A stretch of 9,173 bases of DNA from CAZYAK01 sp964645935 (GCA_964645935.1 CAZYAK010000063.1:1-9173); one strand, 5' to 3'; positions 1 through 7,035 are shown, counted from the stretch's first letter. The notes: generated from the sequence alone by a model not told the origin. A program made the numbers and translations.

Positions 1-989
1 ATGAGGCTTTTTATCATCCAGCTGTAGATCGAGAACTTCAGAAAGATCAATGGGGACTAATAATGTCCGCATATGCGCCGATTCTGGATGAAAACGGAGA
101 TGCAGTTGCTATTGTCGGACTTGATATCCTAGTTCAGAACTTTAATGAGAGAACGCAAGCAACGCTCTTGCCCTTCATCTTATTCATTCTATTTCTAATT
201 TCGCTGCTCGCCCTACTGACGCTCCTTTTGGTGCGCTTTTGGGGACAAAGAGTAGAAGCCCTTAAAGAAATTGATAAGCAAAAAGATGAACTGATTGGTC
301 TAGTAAGTCACCAATTGGCAACTCCGATTACTTCACTGAAGTGGTACTTAGAAATGATCCTGGATGGGGACATGGGTCAAATTTCGAATGAAATCAGAAC
401 AACGCTTTGTACCATACAAAAAATTTCTGGGGATTTGTCTGACCTAATCGGCAGGATGTTGGATATGTCGAGGATTGAATTAGGGAGGCTTCGTTTGCAG
501 CCTCAGCCTCTGGAATTGACAGGTTTCTTTAAGGAAATAATGAATGTTATTGATCCAAAGGCAAATGAAAGGGGTGTGTTCTTCTCTAAGGAGATAATGC
601 CAAATCTGCCAACCATTGCTCTAGATAAGGAGTATACAAGAATGACAATTGAAAATCTTTTGTCTAACGCAGTCAAATATACGCCGAAAGGCGGTAAAGT
701 TGAGATGCGGGTAAAATTTGACGATCAATGGCTATATTGCACAGTAAAAGATAATGGCTGTGGGATTCCCCTGGCCGATCAAGGTCGTATGTTTGAAAAG
801 TCGTTTCGAGCAAGCAATGTACGAAATACGATCAGTGGAAATGGGTTCGGTCTTTACATTGCAAAGGGCTCAATCGAAGCTCAGGGCGGTGTTATTTGGT
901 TCGATAGCGAGGAAAACAAAGGAACGACCTTTTATGTAAAACTGCCACTTGTTAAGAATCTATCTAGTAAACCAGAACAACGCCGATAA
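1..989 (+). CDS. Sensor histidine kinase, C-terminal part (5' end outside window)
   Basis: Membrane-bound two-component sensor kinase that should autophosphorylate on histidine and pass the phosphate to a response regulator. The frame is open to the window edge (first full codon at 3). The residues before the in-frame ATG at 63 continue into a typical end of an extracytoplasmic Cache/PDC-like sensor domain, so 63 is not the true start. Counting from that ATG: sensor tail 1-25, one membrane helix about 34-59, short linker, HisKA with SHQLATP (His83), then HATPase_c with N-box (ENLLSNAVKYTP, about 197-208), G1 box DNGCGIP (230-236) and G2 box GNGFGLYIAK (259-268). All catalytic motifs are intact. 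The Q in place of E after the histidine is common in candidate-phyla kinases. The gene is AT-rich and ends with TAA inside the 3' end of the convergent permease gene. The stimulus and partner regulator are unknown. Confidence 0.93.
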   Translation, partial: EAFYHPAVDRELQKDQWGLIMSAYAPILDENGDAVAIVGLDILVQNFNERTQATLLPFILFILFLISLLALLTLLLVRFWGQRVEALKEIDKQKDELIGLVSHQLATPITSLKWYLEMILDGDMGQISNEIRTTLCTIQKISGDLSDLIGRMLDMSRIELGRLRLQPQPLELTGFFKEIMNVIDPKANERGVFFSKEIMPNLPTIALDKEYTRMTIENLLSNAVKYTPKGGKVEMRVKFDDQWLYCTVKDNGCGIPLADQGRMFEKSFRASNVRNTISGNGFGLYIAKGSIEAQGGVIWFDSEENKGTTFYVKLPLVKNLSSKPEQRR

Positions 990-1857
990 CCATTACCGTA
1001 ACGAGAGCCAATTTTGTGGGGAGTTTTGTTAAAGCCTCCTTATCCCCAAATTTGGATGCAGTGGCATACAGAATTATTGACATTACAAATATATATCCTG
1101 GCACTGTGGTTTCCACAGCAGCGACTAATGAGGGTATTCCCAAATCGATTGCTCTTTGAGATGTGGCCAAGGCGACCAAGTTGCAGATTTCAATGATGAA
1201 GAAAAATTTCAGAGCAGGGCGCAAGATGTGAATATTTTTTGAAAAACGAGATCGGGCCCTCTTAAACGCCATTGGTAATAATCCCGCAATAATTAGACCG
1301 GAAATAACGGAATAAAATCCCACAAAATAGGATGTTTCTGAGTAAACAATATCTTCCATAATAAGAGCTCCTACTTGAAGTATTGATGCGGCTAGCATTA
1401 AAAAAAAAGCGCGCCAACGTGTTTCCAAATTGGTATCAATTAGACAAAAAGCAACGGAGGTCAAAATAAGTATTAGTATTCCCAAATATTTCAGTGGCGT
1501 TAAAACACTGGAAAGAACAAAATAACTAGCAATTGGCAGGATTGCGGGCGTCAAATTCCAATAAGCAGAGATTACACCCACATCACTGTAGGATAACGCC
1601 TTGAAGTAGAAAGCCTGACTAATTTGAATTAGGCCACCTGCGACCAATCCAAGCAACAAAATGCCAGGTGAGGGCAGAGCAAAGTCTATAAAAAATAAAA
1701 AGAACGGTAAGAAAGCCAAATAAACACATGCCGAAGTCGTAGCACCAATAACTACCCCCATCCAAGGCTTTTCAAAAACATTCTCAACACAATGTGAGTC
1801 CATTACATGGACTAATGCCCAAAAGAACGGAGTCAGCAGCGCAAAAAATAACCACAT
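964..1857 (-). CDS. EamA/DMT-superfamily transporter
   Basis: Predicted inner-membrane permease of the drug/metabolite transporter superfamily, 297 residues, the usual length for a ten-helix EamA protein. The sequence is almost entirely hydrophobic helices with short basic loops. It divides into two EamA halves: the first ends near residue 140 after a QAFYFKALSYSDVGVISAYW segment, and the second carries ATSQRAIDLGIPSLVAAVE at roughly 228-246. These are the positions where paired EamA repeats have their characteristic Ala/Gly-rich helices. The substrate cannot be read from the sequence; relatives export amino acids, nucleotides or other metabolites. The ATG at 1857 gives a complete first helix. 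No clear Shine-Dalgarno sequence precedes it. Its last 26 bases overlap the 3' end of the convergent kinase gene. Base composition matches the kinase and differs from everything right of 2090. A run of nine T (coding strand) lies at 1400-1408 inside an FFL stretch. Confidence 0.88.
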   Translation of the reverse strand: MWLFFALLTPFFWALVHVMDSHCVENVFEKPWMGVVIGATTSACVYLAFLPFFLFFIDFALPSPGILLLGLVAGGLIQISQAFYFKALSYSDVGVISAYWNLTPAILPIASYFVLSSVLTPLKYLGILILILTSVAFCLIDTNLETRWRAFFLMLAASILQVGALIMEDIVYSETSYFVGFYSVISGLIIAGLLPMAFKRARSRFSKNIHILRPALKFFFIIEICNLVALATSQRAIDLGIPSLVAAVETTVPGYIFVMSIILYATASKFGDKEALTKLPTKLALVTVMVIGVVLVY

Positions 1858-1908
1858 ACCAGGAAGTGTAGTTACTCAATAAATTAACGGATATGGAATC
1901 ATCTATAG

Positions 1909-1936
1909 ATTTTAAAGTAGTTTTATCTATTGTAAA
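1909..1936 (-). promoter_or_regulatory. Candidate sigma70-type promoter of the EamA gene
   Basis: On the minus strand TTTACA (1936-1931) is followed after 16 bases by TAAAAT (1914-1909). These match the -35 and -10 consensus at 5/6 and 5/6 positions. Transcription would begin near 1902, leaving a leader of about 45 bases before the ATG at 1857. A perfect 10-base palindrome ATCTATAGAT (1901-1910) overlaps the -10 box and start point and could be an operator. The region is AT-rich, so chance matches are likely. The palindrome and promoter are only suggestions. Confidence 0.4.
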
Positions 1937-2078
1937 GCGCTTCAATTATAACTTTGGCTAAATCAAGTAATTCTACGCCTAGAACGACGTGTTTGGCTAT
2001 CGCTGAACTGATAATATTGAAGTTTGAGTCCCACCCAAACAAGCTGAGAGGCACGAACTCATTGGCTTCCGTCATAAT

Positions 2079-2100
2079 CGTTGAATTTTAGTCGCCATGC
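2079..2100. other. Sharp base-composition boundary
   Basis: Left of this point both genes and spacers are about 40% GC and use A/T-ending codons. From the ATG at 2097 onward all genes are about 60-75% GC with G/C-ending codons (hand counts of sampled lines). The change falls within a few bases of the receiver gene start, with no transposase, tRNA or obvious direct repeat at the seam. It could be the edge of a transferred segment or a chimeric assembly join. See findings. Confidence 0.7.
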
Positions 2101-2492
2101 CCCACCCCCACGCATCATCGATCTGCCTCCTGGACGACTCTGCCTGGGTGTTCGACCTGTACCGCACACCCCTGCAAGATGTCCTCGGCCGGGAGGTCCA
2201 TCCGCTCCTCCACGAGGGGCAGGACACCGGGGAGCTCGTGCGTGCTGTCTTGGAGCTTGCCCCCGGCGTGCTCCTCCTGGACGGTCAGCTACAGGGAGGA
2301 CGAGAAGGGCCAGACGTCTTGCGGGAGATCCTCCGCCATAGGCCCGCGCTTACAGCGATCGGCTTCTCGAGCGATACCGGGTACGCGCCGGCGTTCCGGG
2401 CCGCCGGGGCCGCCGGATTCGTGCACAAGGGGAGAGAAGACCCCCTCAGCGTCGCACGGGAGGTAGCCGCACTGCTTAGGCGTTTGCCTTGA
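2097..2492 (+). CDS. Stand-alone response-regulator receiver domain protein
   Basis: 131-residue protein consisting of a single CheY-like receiver domain with no output domain. Visible landmarks are the acidic pair DD at 13-14, the phospho-acceptor Asp62 in GVLLLDGQLQGG, the switch Ser91 in IGFSSD (beta4), and Lys111 in AAGFVHKG (beta5). All the residues needed for phosphorylation and Mg binding are present. The usual Pro shortly after the acceptor Asp is missing, so the family assignment is good but the protein is divergent. ATG 2097 is preceded by an in-frame TGA at 2082, so the start cannot be much further upstream. There is no clear Shine-Dalgarno; a CATAAT at 2073-2078 could be a -10 box giving a very short leader, but no good -35 goes with it. 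It is the first GC-rich gene after the composition boundary. The nearby kinase at 1-989 is very different in composition, so I would not assume they are partners. Confidence 0.78.
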   Translation: MPHPHASSICLLDDSAWVFDLYRTPLQDVLGREVHPLLHEGQDTGELVRAVLELAPGVLLLDGQLQGGREGPDVLREILRHRPALTAIGFSSDTGYAPAFRAAGAAGFVHKGREDPLSVAREVAALLRRLP

Positions 2493-2520
2493 GGATCCGG
2501 GACTTTCGCTGCCTGGTGTC

Positions 2521-2550
2521 TTGAATTGCGCGCCCTGCACTCCCCATACT
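2521..2550 (+). promoter_or_regulatory. Candidate promoter of the SLH/Calx-beta gene
   Basis: TTGAAT (2521-2526) and CATACT (2545-2550) are separated by 18 bases and match the sigma70 consensus at 4/6 each. Transcription would start near 2557, about 20 bases before the ATG at 2578. CATACT is also the best -10 candidate in front of the TrmB-like gene at 8945. If real, it rules out the TTG at 2521 as a translation start and supports ATG 2578. Confidence 0.4.
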
Positions 2551-2577
2551 GGGACGTCTCTTCCCCTCCTGTTTCGT

Positions 2578-4002
2578 ATGGGATCGCCTTTGTCTCCGCT
2601 CCGGAAATTTGCGGCCGTGCCGTTTGCCCTCGGACTGCTGCTCGGTGTGGGCGGCACCGCCTTCGGCGCCACGCTCCTTGGTTCCTCTACGTTCTCCGAC
2701 GTGCAGCCCGGCTCCTACTACGACGCCGCGATTGGGCGCCTGGTGGACCAGGGCGTCATCGGGGGCTTTCCCGATGGCACCTTCCGTCCCGGCCAGTTGG
2801 TAAGCCGCGCCGATGTGGCCGTGATGATCGACCGCGCCTTTAACGGCTCGGACATCGGCTCTGGCGCCTCGTCGTCGCGTCGGCCGCGTTCGTCATCGTC
2901 CCGTTCCAGCTCCAGCTCCTCGTCATCGGTAAACGCGGAGGCCGGATCCATCCATTTCACCACCACGGGTTTTAATGTGGGCCAGGAGAGCAAGCGCGCC
3001 ACCATCACCGTGGTTCGCACCGGCGGCAAGAAGGGCGAAGTAAAGGCAGACTACGCCTTTGGCAACGGCACGGCCGTCCTCAATACGGACTACACGGCAT
3101 CCACCGGCACGCTCACGTTTGCCGATGGCGAGACCACCAAGAACATCTCCGTAAGCATCACGCGCGCCGAGGGCTCACCCACCAAGACCCTAGAGGTGAC
3201 CCTGAGCAACGCGCGCGTCGCGAGCCTCGGCACCCCGGCCACGGCCACCCTCACGCTACTCGGCAGCGGCACAGCGTCTTCCTCGAGCACCGCTTCCTCC
3301 ACTTCCTCGGTGGCAGGCGCCGGCAGCTTTGCCTTCACGGCCAGCACATACTCCGTGGATGAGAACGCCGGAGCCCTCTCCATCACGGTCCGCCGCACCA
3401 ACGGCTCCAGCAGCTCGGCCACGGTGAACTACGCCACCTCCAATGGCACGGCTACCGCAGGCACGAACTACGCCGCCACCCAGGGCACGCTCAACTTTGG
3501 TCCTGGCGAGACCACCAAGACGTTCTCCGTGCAGGTGACGGACAACTCCGCCATCGATGGCAACCGCATGCTCAACCTTACTCTCAGTGCGCCCACCGGC
3601 GGCGCCAACATCATCGCGCCGAGCACGGCCACACTTACCCTCGTGGATAACGAAACCACGCCCTCTGCGCAGACGGGATCCATCGTGTACTCGGCATCCT
3701 CCTATACCGTCCTCGAGAGCGGCGGATCCGTCACGGTCACCGTGCAGCGCAAGGTGAGCAACCTCGGTACCGTCAACGTGAACTACGCCACCTACGACGG
3801 CTCGGCCACCCAGACGGCCGACTACACCGCCACCCAGGGCACACTCACGTTCGCCCCCGGCGAGATGTCCAAGACCTTCGTGGTGCCCATTCTCAAAGAC
3901 AGCAACACGGAGGCCGAGGAGACCATCAACCTCACTCTCAACACCCTCACCGGACCCGCCACGCTCGGAGAACAGTCCACGGCCACGATCCGCATCCAGT
4001 AA
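2578..4002 (+). CDS. Secreted surface protein: signal peptide, one SLH domain, Ser-rich linker, three Calx-beta domains
   Basis: 474-residue exported, probably cell-envelope-attached protein. In order: signal peptide about 1-30 (basic LRK, hydrophobic core, small residues at AFG/A); one S-layer-homology domain about 38-88 with FSDVQPG, GFPDGTFRPG and SRADVAVMIDRAF, expected to bind the envelope polymer; a Ser/Arg then poly-Ser linker about 96-117; then three Calx-beta beta-sandwich units at about 120-228, 247-356 and 366-474. Each unit has the T-x-x-x-G-T-L-x-F-x-x-G-E core. A second Ser/Thr-rich spacer lies at about 230-245. Calx-beta domains often bind calcium through acidic loops; here those loops are incomplete (for example DNSAIDGN in unit 2), so calcium binding is uncertain. 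ATG 2578 is chosen because it begins directly at a normal signal peptide; a TTG 57 bases upstream would add 19 residues in front of it. Likely role is adhesion or a surface layer component. A strong hairpin follows the stop. Confidence 0.88.
   Translation: MGSPLSPLRKFAAVPFALGLLLGVGGTAFGATLLGSSTFSDVQPGSYYDAAIGRLVDQGVIGGFPDGTFRPGQLVSRADVAVMIDRAFNGSDIGSGASSSRRPRSSSSRSSSSSSSSVNAEAGSIHFTTTGFNVGQESKRATITVVRTGGKKGEVKADYAFGNGTAVLNTDYTASTGTLTFADGETTKNISVSITRAEGSPTKTLEVTLSNARVASLGTPATATLTLLGSGTASSSSTASSTSSVAGAGSFAFTASTYSVDENAGALSITVRRTNGSSSSATVNYATSNGTATAGTNYAATQGTLNFGPGETTKTFSVQVTDNSAIDGNRMLNLTLSAPTGGANIIAPSTATLTLVDNETTPSAQTGSIVYSASSYTVLESGGSVTVTVQRKVSNLGTVNVNYATYDGSATQTADYTATQGTLTFAPGEMSKTFVVPILKDSNTEAEETINLTLNTLTGPATLGEQSTATIRIQ
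2935..4002 (+). repeat. Three tandem Calx-beta coding repeats
   Basis: The three domains are visibly related at DNA level as well as protein level. The matching [A/G]ACTACGCC points fall at 3049, 3427 and 3781, giving periods of 378 and 354 bases. The best-conserved core in each unit encodes T-G-T-L-T-F or Q-G-T-L-N-F followed by G-E-x-x-K. Approximate units are 2935-3262, 3316-3645 and 3673-4002. Unit 1 lacks much of the final acidic loop and is the most divergent. Confidence 0.75.
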
Positions 4003-4018
4003 CAATCATCCCATCCCG

Positions 4019-4043
4019 GAGGCCGGAACTCCGTTCCGGCCTC
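4019..4043. terminator. Hairpin terminator candidate between convergent genes
   Basis: A perfect 11-bp stem (4019-4029 paired with 4033-4043) with a 3-base loop TCC lies 16 bases after the stop of the surface-protein gene and 12 bases beyond the stop of the convergent PLP-domain gene. The right arm is followed by only two T, and neither side has a real T-tract. It is therefore a non-canonical or bidirectional terminator rather than a textbook one. Its position in the only 53 bases between two converging genes supports the role. Confidence 0.65.
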
Positions 4044-4055
4044 TTGGTCGTGGGC

Positions 4056-6932
4056 TCAGTATCGCGTGCGGCGTTCCTCGGCCAACTCTGGCGCGCGCTT
4101 GTCTTCGGGCGCCAGCACGGTGAGCTGGCGCAGGTGCTGGATGTGGATCTCCAGGATGGCCCTGAAGAGATCCTCCACATCCTGCACCCGGTGGAACTCG
4201 TGCAGGGCAAATCGAGCGCAGGTGTTCTCCATGCGCGAGCCCGAGCTCTGGAACCCGCGCTCCGAGAGGCCGGACACCAGCGTGGCCGGCGGCAGCGTGC
4301 GCAGCGACAGCGTCACGATGCCCGCGAAGCCCGCCTGCACGCGCCCAGACGGCGCGAAGATGTGGCAGGCCAGGAGCTTCTTGGCCTTGTGCTCGGGAAT
4401 GCCGCGCAAGTACGTCAGATGTTGTACATGCGGGTATATCGCGTCGGCGTGCTCGTCGGCCAGTGCCAGCATCTTGGCGGTGAGTGCTTGGAGCCGCAGG
4501 CGAATCCGTTCCCCGGCGGGCCGCGGGTGCGGCTCCGTGCCGGTGATGCCGCTTAGGGTGCCCGAGGACTGGGCGCCGTTGACCGTGTCGCAGCGGCGGT
4601 GCGGGCTCCGCAGCTCCCGCAGGCGCTGGAACAGCGTGAGGATGCTCGTGGTGCGCAGCGTGTCGGGGGGCAGGCGTGTGTCGTAGCCGTGCCCCTGCTG
4701 GATGGAGGAAGCCAGACCCGCCGGCACCGCGGCAAAGCCAAACTGGCTGACACCGAGCATCTTGCCGCCGGTGCAGAGCATCACGGTGCGCTCGTCCAAG
4801 TCCCTGAGCGCCGGCAGCTCAGCGCGACCCACGGCCTGACAGGCGTCCAGCACGATGACGAGTTCCGGATACTCGTGGCGAAGCTTGCGGATCATCCAGA
4901 GGAGATCTTGAGGTGGATTGTCCGAGCGGCCCAGGAGCATGTCGCCGTAGCGACTCACGAGGCTGAGCACCACGAAGCGCGTCTGCTTGTCCACCTGCTT
5001 CAACAGGTTGCTGAGCAGCGCTTTGCGCCCCAGCGGTCGGTCCTTGTGGTCGCGTCGGAGCACCATGCGCGGCGCGGCGCGGCCCTCACCCTCACCCACT
5101 TTGCGCCGGAGCATATCGTCGTACTCTTGCGAGGTGATGACGACGTTTTGCTTCTGATCCATGGTGGGGAACAGACCGTCCATGAGGTAGTGGAACAGCT
5201 CCGAGGCGCTTTTGTGCGGCATCATCCAGTGTGCATCGCCGTCGGCGCCCAGGTACGTCTTAAGCTCCGCCTCCAGCAGGCCCCAGCTGCGTGCAAACTT
5301 CTCGTCGCCCCACTCGCGCTTGAGCGCCTCGGCAATACCGCGCAGGTCGCTGCGGTCCTCGTACACAGGCTCGATGGCACCGCTAAAATCCTTGCCGAGG
5401 CTATCTATTCCCGGCACGCCAAGGTCCGCGTAGGTGAGGGTGGGCAGAAGCGCCTGGGACCCTCCAGGGAAGAGTTGTTCCGCCGCACTTTCCAGCAGCT
5501 CGCACAGCGTGCGGCCGCGGTGGTGCGGATGTGACGCGCACGGTTGCAGTGGGAGGTACAGAAATGCCTCGCGTGCGCAGAGCGTCTCTCGGAACACCTC
5601 CGCGGTCTCGGGGCGCACGGAGCGGGGGAGAGCAGGGAGGCGATCGTACGCGTCCAGAAACGCTCGCTGCGCGTCGGGGTCGTCCACGATGCGCTCGGGG
5701 GCCATGAGCGAGAGGAGCAGCCCAATCTCCCGGGGCGGATCGGCGCTGTCCAGCGTGGAGAATTCTTGCTCCAGCAGCGCGCCGTGATCCTGTTCCAACC
5801 ATGCCACGAGCTCCTCGTCGCAGGCGTCGTCAGGGGAGGACAGGTCGAGACATGCGACTCGCAGCGGCGCGCTCAGGGACCGGCAGGCCGCGGTCTGGAG
5901 GCGTGCGAGAACGGCTTGCAGTCGCATGAGGGACGCCCGTGCGGTGCTGTCGTCGGTGGGCCTGGCGTTGGCGCGCGTTGCGCGCAGGTCACGCACGGCG
6001 TGTAGGAGGTCTACGTACTCCTCGTTGGCGTCCAGGCGCTCCAGCGTGTTGGCAAGGGTGGAGGGCGGCACGCGGCGGCGCGCGAGCGTGCCCACCTTTT
6101 TGGTCTCGAACGAGCCCTCCTTGAGCGCGCGCCTGGTGAGGATGTGGGGCGTGTCTGCACGGCACAACCATTCGGCCATGGCTGCGCGCAGGTCTAGCTG
6201 GCTCCCCCGGTCACGGCTTACCCGCGGGGACATGAGGGTGGCGGATGCACAGTGGTGCACGAGTTCCGCCACATTGGTGCCGCTCTCGGTGCCGCCGCGC
6301 GCGTGCTGGATGCTGATAGCCTGACCTGTCTCGGCCAGCAGCCCCAGCAGTTGCCGCAGGAACGACGGCCCCTCCGCCTCCGGCGGTCCGCCATGCGCGG
6401 CGACGATCTCCCGTGCGCGCTGCACGCTGCCGGTGGCGAGAAACAGCAGGTAGGCGCCCGCCGCTTCCGTCTCGCCGTGGAGGGTGGCCGCCTGCTCGTG
6501 CAGTTCGAAGAGCGCGTCCAGGGTGTCGGGGAGCAGACGGATGTGCGAGGCACGGTCGGCCAGGAACGCGCGCACGGCCTCGTGGCCGGGGTTGCCGGTC
6601 CCAAGCAGCAGCGACGCCTGGCGCAGGAGGTAGGCGCGGTCGTCGCCCGGGCCGTCCTCGCGTCCCGGGAGGGCGTCTTGCAGGAGGCGCAGTACCCGCT
6701 CGCCCACGGCGAGGTCGGGGAGCGGTCCCTCGCGCGGCACCGGGCTCTCCAGCAGCGCCAGGATGCGGGCCACGCTGGCATCGCGCAGGAACCGCGTGCG
6801 GCGCTCCGCGGCGTCCGCTACCGGCAGGCGCAGGGTCTCGGCCCGTTCCGCGAGCATGGCCGCCGTGACGGCCTCCACCAGGGGCGGATCCGCGTACCAC
6901 GGCGCGCTCGTCGGGGAGGACGCGGATTCCAT
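4056..6932 (-). CDS. Large protein with C-terminal class V aminotransferase-like (PLP) domain and unrecognised N-terminal half
   Basis: 958 residues from ATG 6932. Residues about 565-940 look like a PLP-dependent class V fold (cysteine desulfurase/kynureninase relatives). Features are KSASELFHYL after a helical lead-in (about 574-583); QNVVITSQEYDDM (about 595-607); RFVVLSLVSRYGD; then VIVLDACQAVG with Asp696 and Gln699 as the expected ring-contacting residues; then CTGGKMLG with Lys724 as the likely PLP Schiff-base lysine, followed by FGFAAVP. The C-terminal small domain (about 855-930) is present, so the enzyme part appears complete. Residues 1 to about 520 are helix-rich, soluble and without a motif I recognise; no signal peptide or membrane helix is seen. 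The substrate is unknown. ATG 6932 is preferred to a TTG at 7046, which would add a low-complexity extension over the divergent gene's promoter. Divergent from the TrmB-like gene at 7036; convergent with the surface protein. Confidence 0.75.
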   Translation of the reverse strand: MESASSPTSAPWYADPPLVEAVTAAMLAERAETLRLPVADAAERRTRFLRDASVARILALLESPVPREGPLPDLAVGERVLRLLQDALPGREDGPGDDRAYLLRQASLLLGTGNPGHEAVRAFLADRASHIRLLPDTLDALFELHEQAATLHGETEAAGAYLLFLATGSVQRAREIVAAHGGPPEAEGPSFLRQLLGLLAETGQAISIQHARGGTESGTNVAELVHHCASATLMSPRVSRDRGSQLDLRAAMAEWLCRADTPHILTRRALKEGSFETKKVGTLARRRVPPSTLANTLERLDANEEYVDLLHAVRDLRATRANARPTDDSTARASLMRLQAVLARLQTAACRSLSAPLRVACLDLSSPDDACDEELVAWLEQDHGALLEQEFSTLDSADPPREIGLLLSLMAPERIVDDPDAQRAFLDAYDRLPALPRSVRPETAEVFRETLCAREAFLYLPLQPCASHPHHRGRTLCELLESAAEQLFPGGSQALLPTLTYADLGVPGIDSLGKDFSGAIEPVYEDRSDLRGIAEALKREWGDEKFARSWGLLEAELKTYLGADGDAHWMMPHKSASELFHYLMDGLFPTMDQKQNVVITSQEYDDMLRRKVGEGEGRAAPRMVLRRDHKDRPLGRKALLSNLLKQVDKQTRFVVLSLVSRYGDMLLGRSDNPPQDLLWMIRKLRHEYPELVIVLDACQAVGRAELPALRDLDERTVMLCTGGKMLGVSQFGFAAVPAGLASSIQQGHGYDTRLPPDTLRTTSILTLFQRLRELRSPHRRCDTVNGAQSSGTLSGITGTEPHPRPAGERIRLRLQALTAKMLALADEHADAIYPHVQHLTYLRGIPEHKAKKLLACHIFAPSGRVQAGFAGIVTLSLRTLPPATLVSGLSERGFQSSGSRMENTCARFALHEFHRVQDVEDLFRAILEIHIQHLRQLTVLAPEDKRAPELAEERRTRY

Positions 6933-6944
6933 GACAGGAGGCCC

Positions 6945-6973
6945 ATCCTCGCCTGACGACCCGTCGCCGTCAA
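6945..6973 (-). promoter_or_regulatory. Candidate promoter of the PLP-domain gene with TTGACGG box
   Basis: On the minus strand TTGACG (6973-6968, 5/6 to the -35 consensus) is followed after 17 bases by GAGGAT (6950-6945, only 3/6 to the -10 consensus). The latter lies 12 bases before ATG 6932, so the leader would be about 5-6 bases. GAGGAT could instead act as a distant Shine-Dalgarno. The -35 lies in an inverted repeat, TGACG (6972-6968) against CGTCA (6958-6954), which may be an operator. The box is shared with the other three genes of this block. Confidence 0.45.
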
Positions 6974-6984
6974 TTGCCTCCGGG

Positions 6985-6999
6985 GGCCCGATACGGGCC
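6985..6999. promoter_or_regulatory. Palindromic operator candidate in the divergent spacer
   Basis: GGCCCG-ATA-CGGGCC is a perfect 6+3+6 inverted repeat. It lies between the two outward-facing TTGACGG boxes (6967-6973 minus, 7000-7006 plus) and directly abuts the plus-strand one. A symmetric site placed between divergent promoters is where an autoregulating TrmB-type dimer would be expected to bind. The regulator and binding are inferred, and GC-rich DNA makes such palindromes easier to find by chance. Confidence 0.4.
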
Positions 7000-7029
7000 T
7001 TGACGGTCAGTCCCCGTCTCGGGGAGCAT
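7000..7029 (+). promoter_or_regulatory. Candidate leaderless promoter of the first TrmB-like gene
   Basis: TTGACG (7000-7005, inside TTGACGGTCA) is 36 bases upstream of the GTG at 7036. GAGCAT (7024-7029, 3/6 to the -10 consensus, 18-base spacer) ends six bases before the GTG, so RNA would start at or next to the start codon. A 6+3+6 inverted repeat TCCCCG-TCT-CGGGGA (7011-7025) fills the spacer and may be an operator. GGGGAG (7021-7026), nine bases before GTG, would be a usable Shine-Dalgarno if transcription starts further upstream. The same 10-mer at the same distance precedes the gene at 8945. Confidence 0.55.
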
Positions 7030-7035
7030 CGGGAC

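Noticed and set aside
1400..1408. Run of nine A (T on the permease coding strand) as a phase-variation tract
   Set aside because: Such runs are common in AT-rich membrane-protein genes. The frame is intact and nothing else suggests switching.
2022..2040. GTTTG...CAAAC hairpin with a T-arm-like sequence, considered as a tRNA or attachment site
   Set aside because: No matching acceptor, D or anticodon arms can be formed around it, and no direct repeat partner was seen.
2521..2577. TTG at 2521 as the start of the surface-protein gene
   Set aside because: It would put 19 unlikely residues before a normal signal peptide, and it overlaps the candidate -35 box.
3256..4005. Minus-strand Gly/Arg/Val-rich open frame opposite the Calx-beta repeats
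   Set aside because: Its apparent repeats mirror the codon pattern of the real repeats on the plus strand; no independent evidence for a gene.
4599..5534. Plus-strand open frame of 311 codons, and another at 6252-6956, opposite the PLP-domain gene
   Set aside because: Composition looks like an antisense shadow (His/Arg/Gln-rich). The opposite strand carries the PLP-fold motifs in one continuous frame.
6763..7035. ATG at 6763 as the start of the first TrmB-like gene
   Set aside because: It would overlap the opposite-strand PLP-domain gene by about 170 bases, and the upstream residues do not align with the paralogue, which matches from GTG 7036.
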